From: Fidelibacterota bacterium
GTDB taxonomy: Bacteria > Fidelibacterota > UBA8477 > JABMPR01
Length of the DNA: 64,000 nucleotides
Direction: 5' to 3'
Assembly: GCA_018673925.1 (NCBI GenBank)
Contig: JABHBL010000102.1
Location: 124,001 to 188,000 of the forward strand
The translations under genes and the position numbers were made by a program. Within the stretch, counting starts at the first letter, position 1; each line of letters starts with the position of its first letter. This document shows, one piece after another, positions 1 through 7,041 of the stretch. Under the pieces are notes generated by a model, which saw only the letters and a program-made list of their open reading frames with translations, ran no database searches and had not been told where the DNA came from.

Positions 1-465
1 ACTGAAAATGATGTTCCCATTGGTCACTGTCGGGATTGGATTGTCGAAAAGACCACCGGTACTTATCCAGAGCTCCAGTTGGAGATTCGCTCCGAACGTT
101 GTAATCATTGTGCCAATGCTCCCTGTGTGAGGACTTGTCCCACAGAGGCCAGTCATTATGCCGAGGGTGGCATCGTGCTGGTTGAAGAAAGCGAATGTAT
201 CGGTTGTAAGGCTTGTATCACATCCTGTCCTTACGATGCTCGCTTTATTCATCCAGAAGGCTATGTCGATAAATGTACATTTTGCATCCACAGGGTTGAG
301 AAAGGCCAGAATCCAGCTTGCGTCTCTGTCTGTCCCACCCACGCCATGATCTTTGGTGATCTGGATGACCCAAACAGCGACATTTCTCGAGCAATGGCTA
401 CTCGCAAATGGAAATCACTCATTCCCGAAGCTGGGACTGACCCCAAAGTATTCTACCTGATATAG
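1..465 (+). CDS. 4Fe-4S ferredoxin-type electron-transfer subunit (PsrB/NrfC/DmsB-like), 5'-truncated
   Basis: The frame is open from base 1, so the gene begins upstream of the window and only the last 154 codons are seen. The visible part carries cysteine clusters typical of the iron-sulfur subunit of molybdopterin oxidoreductases: CNHCANAPCVRTCP, CIGCKACITSCPYDARF and CTFCIHRVEKGQNPACVSVCP, which would ligate several [4Fe-4S] centres. Such subunits pass electrons between a membrane quinol-reactive subunit and a molybdenum catalytic subunit. The next gene, 8 nt downstream, is a NrfD/PsrC-type membrane subunit, so a polysulfide, thiosulfate or similar reductase is likely. The catalytic subunit is not in the window, so the substrate is inferred only from the sulfur-related neighbours. 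Confidence 0.88.
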   Translation, partial: TENDVPIGHCRDWIVEKTTGTYPELQLEIRSERCNHCANAPCVRTCPTEASHYAEGGIVLVEESECIGCKACITSCPYDARFIHPEGYVDKCTFCIHRVEKGQNPACVSVCPTHAMIFGDLDDPNSDISRAMATRKWKSLIPEAGTDPKVFYLI

Positions 466-473
466 AGGTTTTT

Positions 474-1415
474 ATGATTGAAGAAATTATCACCAGTGGA
501 CGTATGAACCCCGAGATTGACCCCATCCTCCATGTTTGGGGTGGGGAAATTCCCTTTTATCTCTTCCTGGGTGGAATCTCAGCGGGAATCTTGATATTCT
601 CAGCTTATTTCACTCTACGAGGAAGGCAGGAAGAGCTACCAGTTGCGGTAAAATGGATGCCCCTGGCAGTCCCTTTTCTGATCGGGATTGGCTTGATTGC
701 TCTCTTGATGGATCTTTCCCATGTTCTCTATTTCTGGCAACTATTTACCAATATTCGATGGGAATCACCCATGTCCTGGGGGGCTTGGACGCTGGGTATC
801 ATCATGCCGCTGTCCATAGCCTGGATTGCCACCTGGGTTGAGGATATTTTTCCAAAATGGGATTGGAAGTTTGACGAAGTTAAAACGGCCATAGAGTGGC
901 TCAAAAATTATCGTCGATATATGGCTCAAATTCTCATTCTGTTATCCGTTATACTAGGAATGTACACAGGGATTCTGTTGTCAGCTTTTAACGCGAGACC
1001 ATTCTGGAATACAAGTATTCTGGGGCCACTATTTTTGGCTTCCGGTCTTTCAGCCAGTGCTGCCTTGGTTTCTTTCTTTTCGAAATCAGAAGTGGAGAAA
1101 CGCTTGTTTACGCGTATCGATATCATTTTAATCGGAATCGAATTATTCATGATCGTCCATTTATTTATGGGCCATCTCGCTGGTACTCAGGTTCACATTC
1201 AAGCCGCTCAGATGTTCCTTGGTGGTGCCTTTACGGTTCCATTCTGGGTGTTTGTTGTAGGTCTTGGATTGTTACTACCTGTGGTGCTGGAAATTCTTGA
1301 ACTAAAACATAAATTTATCCCAGCCATTGTGCCTGTTGTGCTCATCGTTGCCGGGAATCTCATGCTGCGCTTTATTGTGGTAAACGCCGGTCAAGCCAGC
1401 CGCTGGTTGTATTAA
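474..1415 (+). CDS. NrfD/PsrC-family membrane subunit of a polysulfide-reductase-like complex
   Basis: 313 aa with about eight hydrophobic segments, starting with IPFYLFLGGISAGILIFSAY near residue 25, the usual first helix of the NrfD family. These proteins anchor the Fe-S subunit and exchange electrons with the quinone pool. The ATG lies 8 nt after the ferredoxin-type gene, so the two are probably co-transcribed. The YeeE/YedE and rhodanese genes that follow favour a sulfur compound as substrate, but NrfD subunits also serve nitrite, DMSO, arsenate and other reductases. The family call is firm and the substrate is inference. Confidence 0.88.
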   Translation: MIEEIITSGRMNPEIDPILHVWGGEIPFYLFLGGISAGILIFSAYFTLRGRQEELPVAVKWMPLAVPFLIGIGLIALLMDLSHVLYFWQLFTNIRWESPMSWGAWTLGIIMPLSIAWIATWVEDIFPKWDWKFDEVKTAIEWLKNYRRYMAQILILLSVILGMYTGILLSAFNARPFWNTSILGPLFLASGLSASAALVSFFSKSEVEKRLFTRIDIILIGIELFMIVHLFMGHLAGTQVHIQAAQMFLGGAFTVPFWVFVVGLGLLLPVVLEILELKHKFIPAIVPVVLIVAGNLMLRFIVVNAGQASRWLY

Positions 1416-1440
1416 AGCTTAAATATTATAAGGGTTATTG

Positions 1441-1953
1441 ATGATGAATACGAAGTACATGAATCCATACCTGGCAGGTGTCTTGTTGGGATTGGTTCTA
1501 CTCATGGCATTTTTCTTTTCGGGCCGAGGTCTGGGGGCGAGTGGAGCCGTGAAATCAACAGTGGTAACTGTGGTCAGCACTATTGCACCTGAACACGCTG
1601 CCAACTCACCTTTCTACAGCAAGTATATTGGTGAAGGTAAAAGTCCAATGAAATCCTGGTTGGTATTTGAGATCATGGGTGTATTGGTAGGTGGTTTTTT
1701 ATCGGGAGCGCTGGCTGGAAGACTAAAACTCAAAATTGAACATTTTCCAGGAATCTCGGCGAATCGACGTCTCATTTTCGCCATGATCGGTGGTATTCTT
1801 TTTGGGTTTGGTTCACAATTGGGTCGTGGATGTGCCAGTGGCTCAGCTCTAACTGGAATGGCTGTTCTTTCACTCAGTGGTTTTATCAGTATGGCAACAA
1901 TGTTTGGGACTGCTTTTGCCCTGGCATATTTTTTTAGAAAAAATTGGATATAG
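1441..1953 (+). CDS. YeeE/YedE-family half-transporter (N-terminal-type half)
   Basis: 170 aa starting at ATG 1441, with TAAGGG upstream as a plausible ribosome site. It has about four membrane segments and a GRGCASGSALTGMAVLS motif, which matches the conserved cysteine-containing GxxCxxG element of YeeE/YedE (sulf_transp) proteins. In the characterised thiosulfate importer TsuA, conserved cysteines line the path of thiosulfate. Here the protein is about half the length of full TsuA and is followed 9 nt later by a second half-size member, so the two probably form one functional unit. Uptake of thiosulfate or another sulfane-sulfur species is inferred from family and context. Confidence 0.8.
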   Translation: MMNTKYMNPYLAGVLLGLVLLMAFFFSGRGLGASGAVKSTVVTVVSTIAPEHAANSPFYSKYIGEGKSPMKSWLVFEIMGVLVGGFLSGALAGRLKLKIEHFPGISANRRLIFAMIGGILFGFGSQLGRGCASGSALTGMAVLSLSGFISMATMFGTAFALAYFFRKNWI

Positions 1954-1962
1954 GGGGCTATC

Positions 1963-2553
1963 ATGGGACCACTCATACCACAGGAAATTATCGGGCAAGA
2001 CTGGAATCTATTTATCGCATTCATAGTAGGAATCGGGTTTGGATTTATTCTCGAACAGGCCGGATTTTCATCAAGCCGGAAATTAGCAGGTGTCTTTTAT
2101 GGTTACGACACGGTTGTCTTAAAGGTGTTTTTTGGCGCAGCTGTCACAGCAATGCTGGGATTACTCTTCTTTAGCCTATTTGGCTGGATAGATCTTAGTC
2201 TGGTTTATGTCAATCCTACTTTTCTAGGATCAGCAATAGTTGGCGGAATCGTCATGGGTATTGGCTTCATTGCTGGAGGATTTTGTCCAGGTGTCAGTTT
2301 CAGTGCAATAGCTATCGGGAAAATCGATGCAATGGTATTCCTCGGTGGAATCTTTATTGGTATCTTCATGTTCGCCGAAGCCTATCCTTTACTGGAGAGT
2401 TTCTATATGTCAGGTAATCTTGGTGCTCTAAAACTGTCCGATGTGCTTGGAATATCCGGCGGCTTCTTGGCATTCCTGGTGATCATCGCTGCTCTAGGCA
2501 TGTTCTGGTTAGGTGATCTGGCTGAAAAGAAATTCCCCCGAGAGGAGTATTGA
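1963..2553 (+). CDS. YeeE/YedE-family half-transporter (second half)
   Basis: 196 aa, very hydrophobic, with IGFGFILEQAGFSSSRKLAG near residue 23 and a second YeeE-type cysteine motif, GGFCPGVSFSAIAIGK, near residue 105. FILEQAGF and the GGFCPG motif are characteristic of the two-gene form of YeeE/YedE proteins. It lies 9 nt downstream of the other half-transporter and just upstream of a rhodanese. Together the pair supplies two copies of the Cys motif, as found within one chain in TsuA. A role in moving thiosulfate or persulfide sulfur across the inner membrane is inferred. Confidence 0.8.
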   Translation: MGPLIPQEIIGQDWNLFIAFIVGIGFGFILEQAGFSSSRKLAGVFYGYDTVVLKVFFGAAVTAMLGLLFFSLFGWIDLSLVYVNPTFLGSAIVGGIVMGIGFIAGGFCPGVSFSAIAIGKIDAMVFLGGIFIGIFMFAEAYPLLESFYMSGNLGALKLSDVLGISGGFLAFLVIIAALGMFWLGDLAEKKFPREEY

Positions 2554-2554
2554 T

Positions 2555-3178
2555 ATGACTATTAAAAGTATAGTAATGATGGGTCTTTTTATGCTGGGAT
2601 TGGTTATAGCCATGGTTCCGGAGAACACTACCAAACCATACAAACTCACAGCTGAGGACATGCTGGTCGAAGTTCAAGGTGCAGCTGAAATGGTGACTTC
2701 AGATGAAGTGGCTCACTGGCTGGTCTCAAAAGATCCCAGCCTCCAGTTGATTGATGTACGTACACCTGATGAGTTCCAGAAATATCATCTGGAAGGTGCC
2801 ATTAATATTCCCATTTCAGTTATTCTCAAAGATGAAAACCGGGATTATGTGGATCAGGGCATCAAAATGAATGTACTCTATTCCAATGGAACCATCGGCT
2901 CACATCAAGCCTGGATGATTCTGCGTCAACTAGGTTTTGAAAATAATTATGTTATGCAGGGTGGTTTGAATTACTGGTTTGATACCATCATGAATCCCCA
3001 AAAACCGTCTTCAACTTCTCCTGATGAAGAATTTGCTAAATATGATTTCAGGAAAGCAGCCAGCGGTGTTTTTGGCGGCGGTGGTGGTGCAGCCCTAACA
3101 GCGCCAACTCAGACCAAAGCTGACAAACCCAAAATAAAACGCAAAAAGAAGAAGAAAGCTCCCGCTGGCGGTTGCTAA
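2555..3178 (+). CDS. Membrane-anchored rhodanese-domain protein with Ser in place of the catalytic Cys
   Basis: 207 aa from ATG 2555, preceded by GAGAGGAG. A longer reading from 2513 would run into the previous gene and lacks such a site. The N-terminus is a signal anchor (MTIKSIVMMGLFMLGLVIAM). The rhodanese domain is seen in LQLIDVRTPDEFQKYHLEGA (about residues 63-82) and the active-site loop LYSNGTIGSHQAW. The loop normally begins with Cys; here residue 110 is Ser, so classical sulfurtransferase chemistry via a persulfide is unlikely. The C-terminus is unusual: a Gly-rich stretch, a run of Lys/Arg and a final GGC. It may bind sulfur species or act as a structural partner of the YeeE pair. 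This is inference. Confidence 0.82.
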   Translation: MTIKSIVMMGLFMLGLVIAMVPENTTKPYKLTAEDMLVEVQGAAEMVTSDEVAHWLVSKDPSLQLIDVRTPDEFQKYHLEGAINIPISVILKDENRDYVDQGIKMNVLYSNGTIGSHQAWMILRQLGFENNYVMQGGLNYWFDTIMNPQKPSSTSPDEEFAKYDFRKAASGVFGGGGGAALTAPTQTKADKPKIKRKKKKKAPAGGC

Positions 3179-3223
3179 ATATTTTTGGACGGGGTGGTAA
3201 ACCTCAGTTTGCCAATTACGACC

Positions 3224-3251
3224 AAGGGCTGCAGCAATGTGGCCCTTTTTT
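3224..3251 (+). terminator. Intrinsic terminator after the sulfur module
   Basis: AAGGGC (3224-3229) pairs with GCCCTT (3242-3247) around a 12-nt loop, and the transcript ends in a run of six T from 3246. It lies about 45 nt after the rhodanese stop on the same strand. Confidence 0.65.
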
Positions 3252-3360
3252 ATGCTCATTCGCAGACAATGGGGATTCTTAAACCAATCACAATATAATA
3301 ACTGTTAAAACACAGGTTGCCTTTCTGCCTGATTTCTTCTACCTATATCGCGATGGAACC

Positions 3361-5781
3361 ATGACACTCACCATAAAGGATTTACTCTCTATGCGACTTT
3401 CGCCGATCCGTTATATAGCAATAATGACTGTATTGCTATTTTGTCAACTTGCTCATGCACAAAACCAGGTTGAATTGATCACCGATAAATTCTTCTTAAA
3501 AGTACATGAAAATTCGAATTCTCGAAGCCAGCAAAGTGCTGCATTACAAGTGATGGATCTACCTGGTGTGGGAGACATCCTTTCCACTCATAACACCATA
3601 GATATAGCCCCGGCATTCACCTCTTTTTCCATGGAAGACAATGACCCATATGGCCTTGAAAGAATCTTTGTAGTCAATATTTCGGCTAGTGAGGATGTAC
3701 TCGCCGTTATCGATGAGTTAAATGCGTTGAGTGATGTGGAATATGCAGAGGCCATGTATATCCGTGAACTCTACGACACTCAAATGATACCCAATGATGC
3801 CTATTTCAGTCAATCCTGGCACCATCCAGTAGTCAGCACTCCTGATGCCTGGGATATCCAAACGGGGAGTGACACCGTGGTGATTGCTATTATTGACACT
3901 GGTGTGGATACCGATCATCCCGATCTAATGGGCAATTTATGGAACAATCCAGGGGAGATAGCTGACAATTTTATTGATGACGACCTCAATGGAAGAGTAG
4001 ATGATATCTATGGTTGGGACTTCACCCAAAATGATGCAGATGTCAACCACGAATGGAACTGGCATCCTTACAATGCTGAAGATCATGGGACCCATTGTGC
4101 TGGTATAGCATCTGGTGTGACCAATAACCTGATTGGCATTGCTGGAGCCTCACAGAACTCAAAGATCATGACCTGTAAAATTTTTCCATATCTTTCTGAT
4201 GTTGCAGCTGCCAACGCCATTATTTATGCAGCAGATAATGGAGCTCACGTCATTAGTAATAGTTGGGGAGGTGGAGGTGCTTCAGCTACTATCGGTAGCG
4301 CCATTCTCCATGCTCGCAATACTAAAGGGAGTATCGTTCTGTTCGCTTCAGGCAATGATGGCAGTTCATCACCCCATTACCCCGGTGCAAGTGATGGCGC
4401 TGTGTGTGTTGGAGCCACAAATAGTTCAGATGGTCGTGCTAGTTTTTCAAACTATGGGTCCTGGGTAGATGTATGCGCCCCCGGTACCAATATCTGGAGT
4501 TGCACAGATCCAGCTAATCCTTCCCACAACAGCCAATATCAAGCCTGGGATGGTACATCCATGGCAACACCACTGGCAGCCGGAATTGCAGCACTTATCA
4601 AATCTCAATTCCCATCCATTACAGTAGATGCCTTAGAGGCACGACTTATTGATGGCGATGATGTGGGAAATCTGCAGATGGGTCTCAGAGTGAATGCATT
4701 AAAAGCACTGACATCCTTCAATGTGAGCCATACTATTTTAACGAATATTGTGGATCCAACTGACCCAATACACGTCGATGTTGAAACTTTTGCAGAAGCA
4801 GGAACCTCCCTTTCAATCACAATGTACTATTCAATTTCTGGAAGCGGTTATTCAAGCGTTGAGATGTTGGAAGTATCACCTGACAATTGGTCTGCTGAAA
4901 TTCCAGCACCTGAAAATGGTTCTGTGGTTGAATATTACATTCATGCTTCAGATGATGATGGTAACCACGTTTACAATCCTCACAGCGCACCTGAGATTCC
5001 TCACTTTTTCCTGGTTGGTACATCAGCATTCTTCCCTACTCTCATATTTGAAGATGCTGAAACGGAACAGGGCTGGTCCCTGGGGATTCCTGGCGATAAC
5101 GCAACGGCTGGTATCTGGATTCGCGATGAACCAATTGGAACCTGGGAAGGCCTTGAGCCAGTTCAACCTGACGAGGACCACTCCCCTACAGGCTCCATGT
5201 GTTTTGTTACAGGGAATGCACCATTTGACGGGTCAAACACAGGTGCTGGTGATGTTGATGGCGGACGAACTACCCTGGAGAGTCCAGTTTATCCTATTCC
5301 ACCAGGCATCTCACCAGTGATCAGCTTTTGGCGCTGGTACAGCAATGATCTAGGTGATACGCCGGCTCAGGATAACTGGGAAGTGCAAATACGTGATCAG
5401 AACAATGTTTGGATTTCACTGGAGAAAACGACACAATCAGACAATTCATGGACCGAGCACCAGTTCCTGGCCAAACATATATTTGAGCAGCCCAATCAGC
5501 TTCAGTTCAGATTTATTGCAGAAGATCTTCCAGGCGGCTCAGTAGTTGAGGCTGCAGTCGATGACTTGCACATATTTTATACAGGTGAGGTCAACTTTAC
5601 GCCTGGTGATGTCAATCTGGATACCCAGATTAACATTCAGGACCTTGTTCTTATCGTTGCCCATATCCTTGGCAATTCCACACTTGAGGGGAATGCAGCC
5701 TTTGCTGCCGATTTCAATCTAGATGCTACTGTAAATATTCAAGACGTGGTAACCCTGGTATCCGCCATATTGGGAGATTAA
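3361..5781 (+). CDS. Secreted subtilisin-like serine protease (S8) with C-terminal dockerin-like repeats
   Basis: 806 aa. The catalytic triad is visible: Asp179 in IIDTGVDTDHPD, His242 in DHGTHCAGIASG and Ser400 in DGTSMATPLAAG, with the oxyanion-hole Asn in FASGNDG. A signal peptide ends near LFCQLAHAQ. An ATG at 3391 gives a more standard signal peptide and has AAAGGA upstream, so it may be the real start. After the protease come beta-rich domains. The last 60 residues hold two dockerin-like Ca-binding repeats, GDVNLDTQINIQDLVLIVAH and ADFNLDATVNIQDVVTLV. No T9SS sorting domain is seen. It is probably an exported protein-degrading enzyme. The gene is monocistronic, flanked by a terminator and the hyp operon. 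Confidence 0.9.
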   Translation: MTLTIKDLLSMRLSPIRYIAIMTVLLFCQLAHAQNQVELITDKFFLKVHENSNSRSQQSAALQVMDLPGVGDILSTHNTIDIAPAFTSFSMEDNDPYGLERIFVVNISASEDVLAVIDELNALSDVEYAEAMYIRELYDTQMIPNDAYFSQSWHHPVVSTPDAWDIQTGSDTVVIAIIDTGVDTDHPDLMGNLWNNPGEIADNFIDDDLNGRVDDIYGWDFTQNDADVNHEWNWHPYNAEDHGTHCAGIASGVTNNLIGIAGASQNSKIMTCKIFPYLSDVAAANAIIYAADNGAHVISNSWGGGGASATIGSAILHARNTKGSIVLFASGNDGSSSPHYPGASDGAVCVGATNSSDGRASFSNYGSWVDVCAPGTNIWSCTDPANPSHNSQYQAWDGTSMATPLAAGIAALIKSQFPSITVDALEARLIDGDDVGNLQMGLRVNALKALTSFNVSHTILTNIVDPTDPIHVDVETFAEAGTSLSITMYYSISGSGYSSVEMLEVSPDNWSAEIPAPENGSVVEYYIHASDDDGNHVYNPHSAPEIPHFFLVGTSAFFPTLIFEDAETEQGWSLGIPGDNATAGIWIRDEPIGTWEGLEPVQPDEDHSPTGSMCFVTGNAPFDGSNTGAGDVDGGRTTLESPVYPIPPGISPVISFWRWYSNDLGDTPAQDNWEVQIRDQNNVWISLEKTTQSDNSWTEHQFLAKHIFEQPNQLQFRFIAEDLPGGSVVEAAVDDLHIFYTGEVNFTPGDVNLDTQINIQDLVLIVAHILGNSTLEGNAAFAADFNLDATVNIQDVVTLVSAILGD

Positions 5782-5796
5782 TCCGCGGTAAATCCC

Positions 5797-5824
5797 TTGA
5801 ACTCCTACAAATCGGCATTAATAT
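5797..5824 (+). promoter_or_regulatory. Candidate sigma-70-type promoter for the hyp operon
   Basis: TTGAAC (5797-5802) and TAATAT (5819-5824) are separated by 16 bp, each matching four of six consensus bases. They lie 45 nt before hypA in the 87-bp gap after the protease gene. This is a by-eye match only. Confidence 0.4.
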
Positions 5825-5868
5825 TGCCTTTGTTCCATTGAGTATAGAAAGCACGAAAGCAGCATTTT

Positions 5869-6210
5869 ATGCATGAGATGTCCATCGCCATGAATATTAT
5901 TAGTATCGCCTGTAAAGAGGCTGAGAAGGATGGTGCGTCATCAATCTCCAATATTGAACTTGACGTTGGAAAATTATCAGGCGTGATGATCGATTCTCTA
6001 AAATTTTGCTATGAATCTGTTTGCAAGGGCACTCTGGCTGAGAATTCTACTCTGTCAATCAAAGAGGTGCCTGCCCGGGCAAATTGCAAAAAGTGCGATC
6101 ATACTTTTGAAATAGACTCTTTTATGGCTCTCTGCCCTAATTGTGAAAGCTATGAAATCGATATACTCCAGGGACGTGAGCTCAAGTTGAGGGCCGTAAG
6201 CGTAAATTGA
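5869..6210 (+). CDS. hypA: Hydrogenase nickel metallochaperone HypA
   Basis: 113 aa, the usual HypA length. It begins MHEMSIAMNI; the N-terminal Met-His-Glu is the nickel-binding site of the family. The structural zinc site is formed by Cys73, Cys76, Cys89 and Cys92 (CKKC and CPNC). HypA delivers nickel, with HypB, to the large subunit of NiFe hydrogenase. It is the first gene of a hypABFCDE operon. There is no structural hydrogenase gene nearby. Confidence 0.95.
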   Translation: MHEMSIAMNIISIACKEAEKDGASSISNIELDVGKLSGVMIDSLKFCYESVCKGTLAENSTLSIKEVPARANCKKCDHTFEIDSFMALCPNCESYEIDILQGRELKLRAVSVN

Positions 6211-6232
6211 TTATTATTGAAAGGATTTGAAT

Positions 6233-7024
6233 ATGTGTGATACCTGTGGATGTGGAGCCGATAGTACGACCTTCAGGAAGCACGGCGAAGATCACCACCA
6301 TCATGGAGATGGACATTCTCACAGCCATGATCATCATGACCATGGACATAGTCACGACCATAATCATACCCATGATAGAACAATTGCAATAGAACAGGAT
6401 ATTCTGGGAGAGAATAACTTACTGGCCCAACGGAACCGTGGCTACTTCGAAGCTAAAAATGTGTTCGCCATTAATCTGGTGAGTTCTCCTGGTTCAGGTA
6501 AAACCACCCTTTTGGAAAAAACTCTGGCCACGTTGAAGGAAGAAATTCCAAGCGCAGTCATCGAGGGTGATCAACAAACCATGAATGATGCCGATCGGAT
6601 TGCAAAAACCGGTGTACCGGTACTTCAGATTAATACTGGAAATGGATGCCATCTCGATGCTGAAATGATTCATACGGCCTATGGTGAGTTAAAATTGCAG
6701 GACAATTCTGCTCTCTTTATTGAAAATGTGGGCAATCTGGTTTGCCCAGCTCTATTTGACCTAGGTGAGGACAAACGGGTCGTGGTTATTAGTGTGACTG
6801 AAGGGGAAGATAAACCCCTTAAATATCCCACCATGTTCGATGCTGCTGATATCTGTATCATCAATAAAATTGACTTGCTACCCTATGTGCAATTTGATGT
6901 GGAGAAGTGCAAGGAATACGCGCTTCAGGTAAATCACAACCTTGAATTCTTTGAAGTATCAGCCACAACAGGTGAAGGCATGCAAACCTGGTATGATTGG
7001 CTGAAGGAAATGTCAAAAAAATAG
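6233..7024 (+). CDS. hypB: Hydrogenase nickel-incorporation GTPase HypB
   Basis: 263 aa from ATG 6233. This start puts the family's N-terminal MCDTCGCG nickel site at the first residues and has AAAGGA upstream. A His-rich segment with 16 His within roughly 35 residues follows and probably stores nickel. The GTPase domain begins at SSPGSGKTTLLEK (P-loop), with EGDQQT and INKIDL (guanine-specificity motif) further on. HypB uses GTP hydrolysis to release nickel to the hydrogenase precursor together with HypA. The long His tract suggests nickel buffering as well as transfer. Confidence 0.96.
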   Translation: MCDTCGCGADSTTFRKHGEDHHHHGDGHSHSHDHHDHGHSHDHNHTHDRTIAIEQDILGENNLLAQRNRGYFEAKNVFAINLVSSPGSGKTTLLEKTLATLKEEIPSAVIEGDQQTMNDADRIAKTGVPVLQINTGNGCHLDAEMIHTAYGELKLQDNSALFIENVGNLVCPALFDLGEDKRVVVISVTEGEDKPLKYPTMFDAADICIINKIDLLPYVQFDVEKCKEYALQVNHNLEFFEVSATTGEGMQTWYDWLKEMSKK

Positions 7025-7041
7025 TCTGGTAACAAAAAATA

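Noticed and set aside
1614-2024. 136-codon minus-strand open frame opposite the YeeE genes
   Set aside because: Antisense shadow of two membrane proteins with conserved motifs.
3294-3299. TATAAT upstream of the subtilase
   Set aside because: A perfect -10 hexamer, but no acceptable -35 element lies 16-18 bp upstream; not called as a promoter.
4748-5320. 190-codon open frame in another frame of the subtilase gene
   Set aside because: It lies wholly inside the subtilase, has no ribosome site or recognisable motif, and the subtilase frame shows clear domains throughout.
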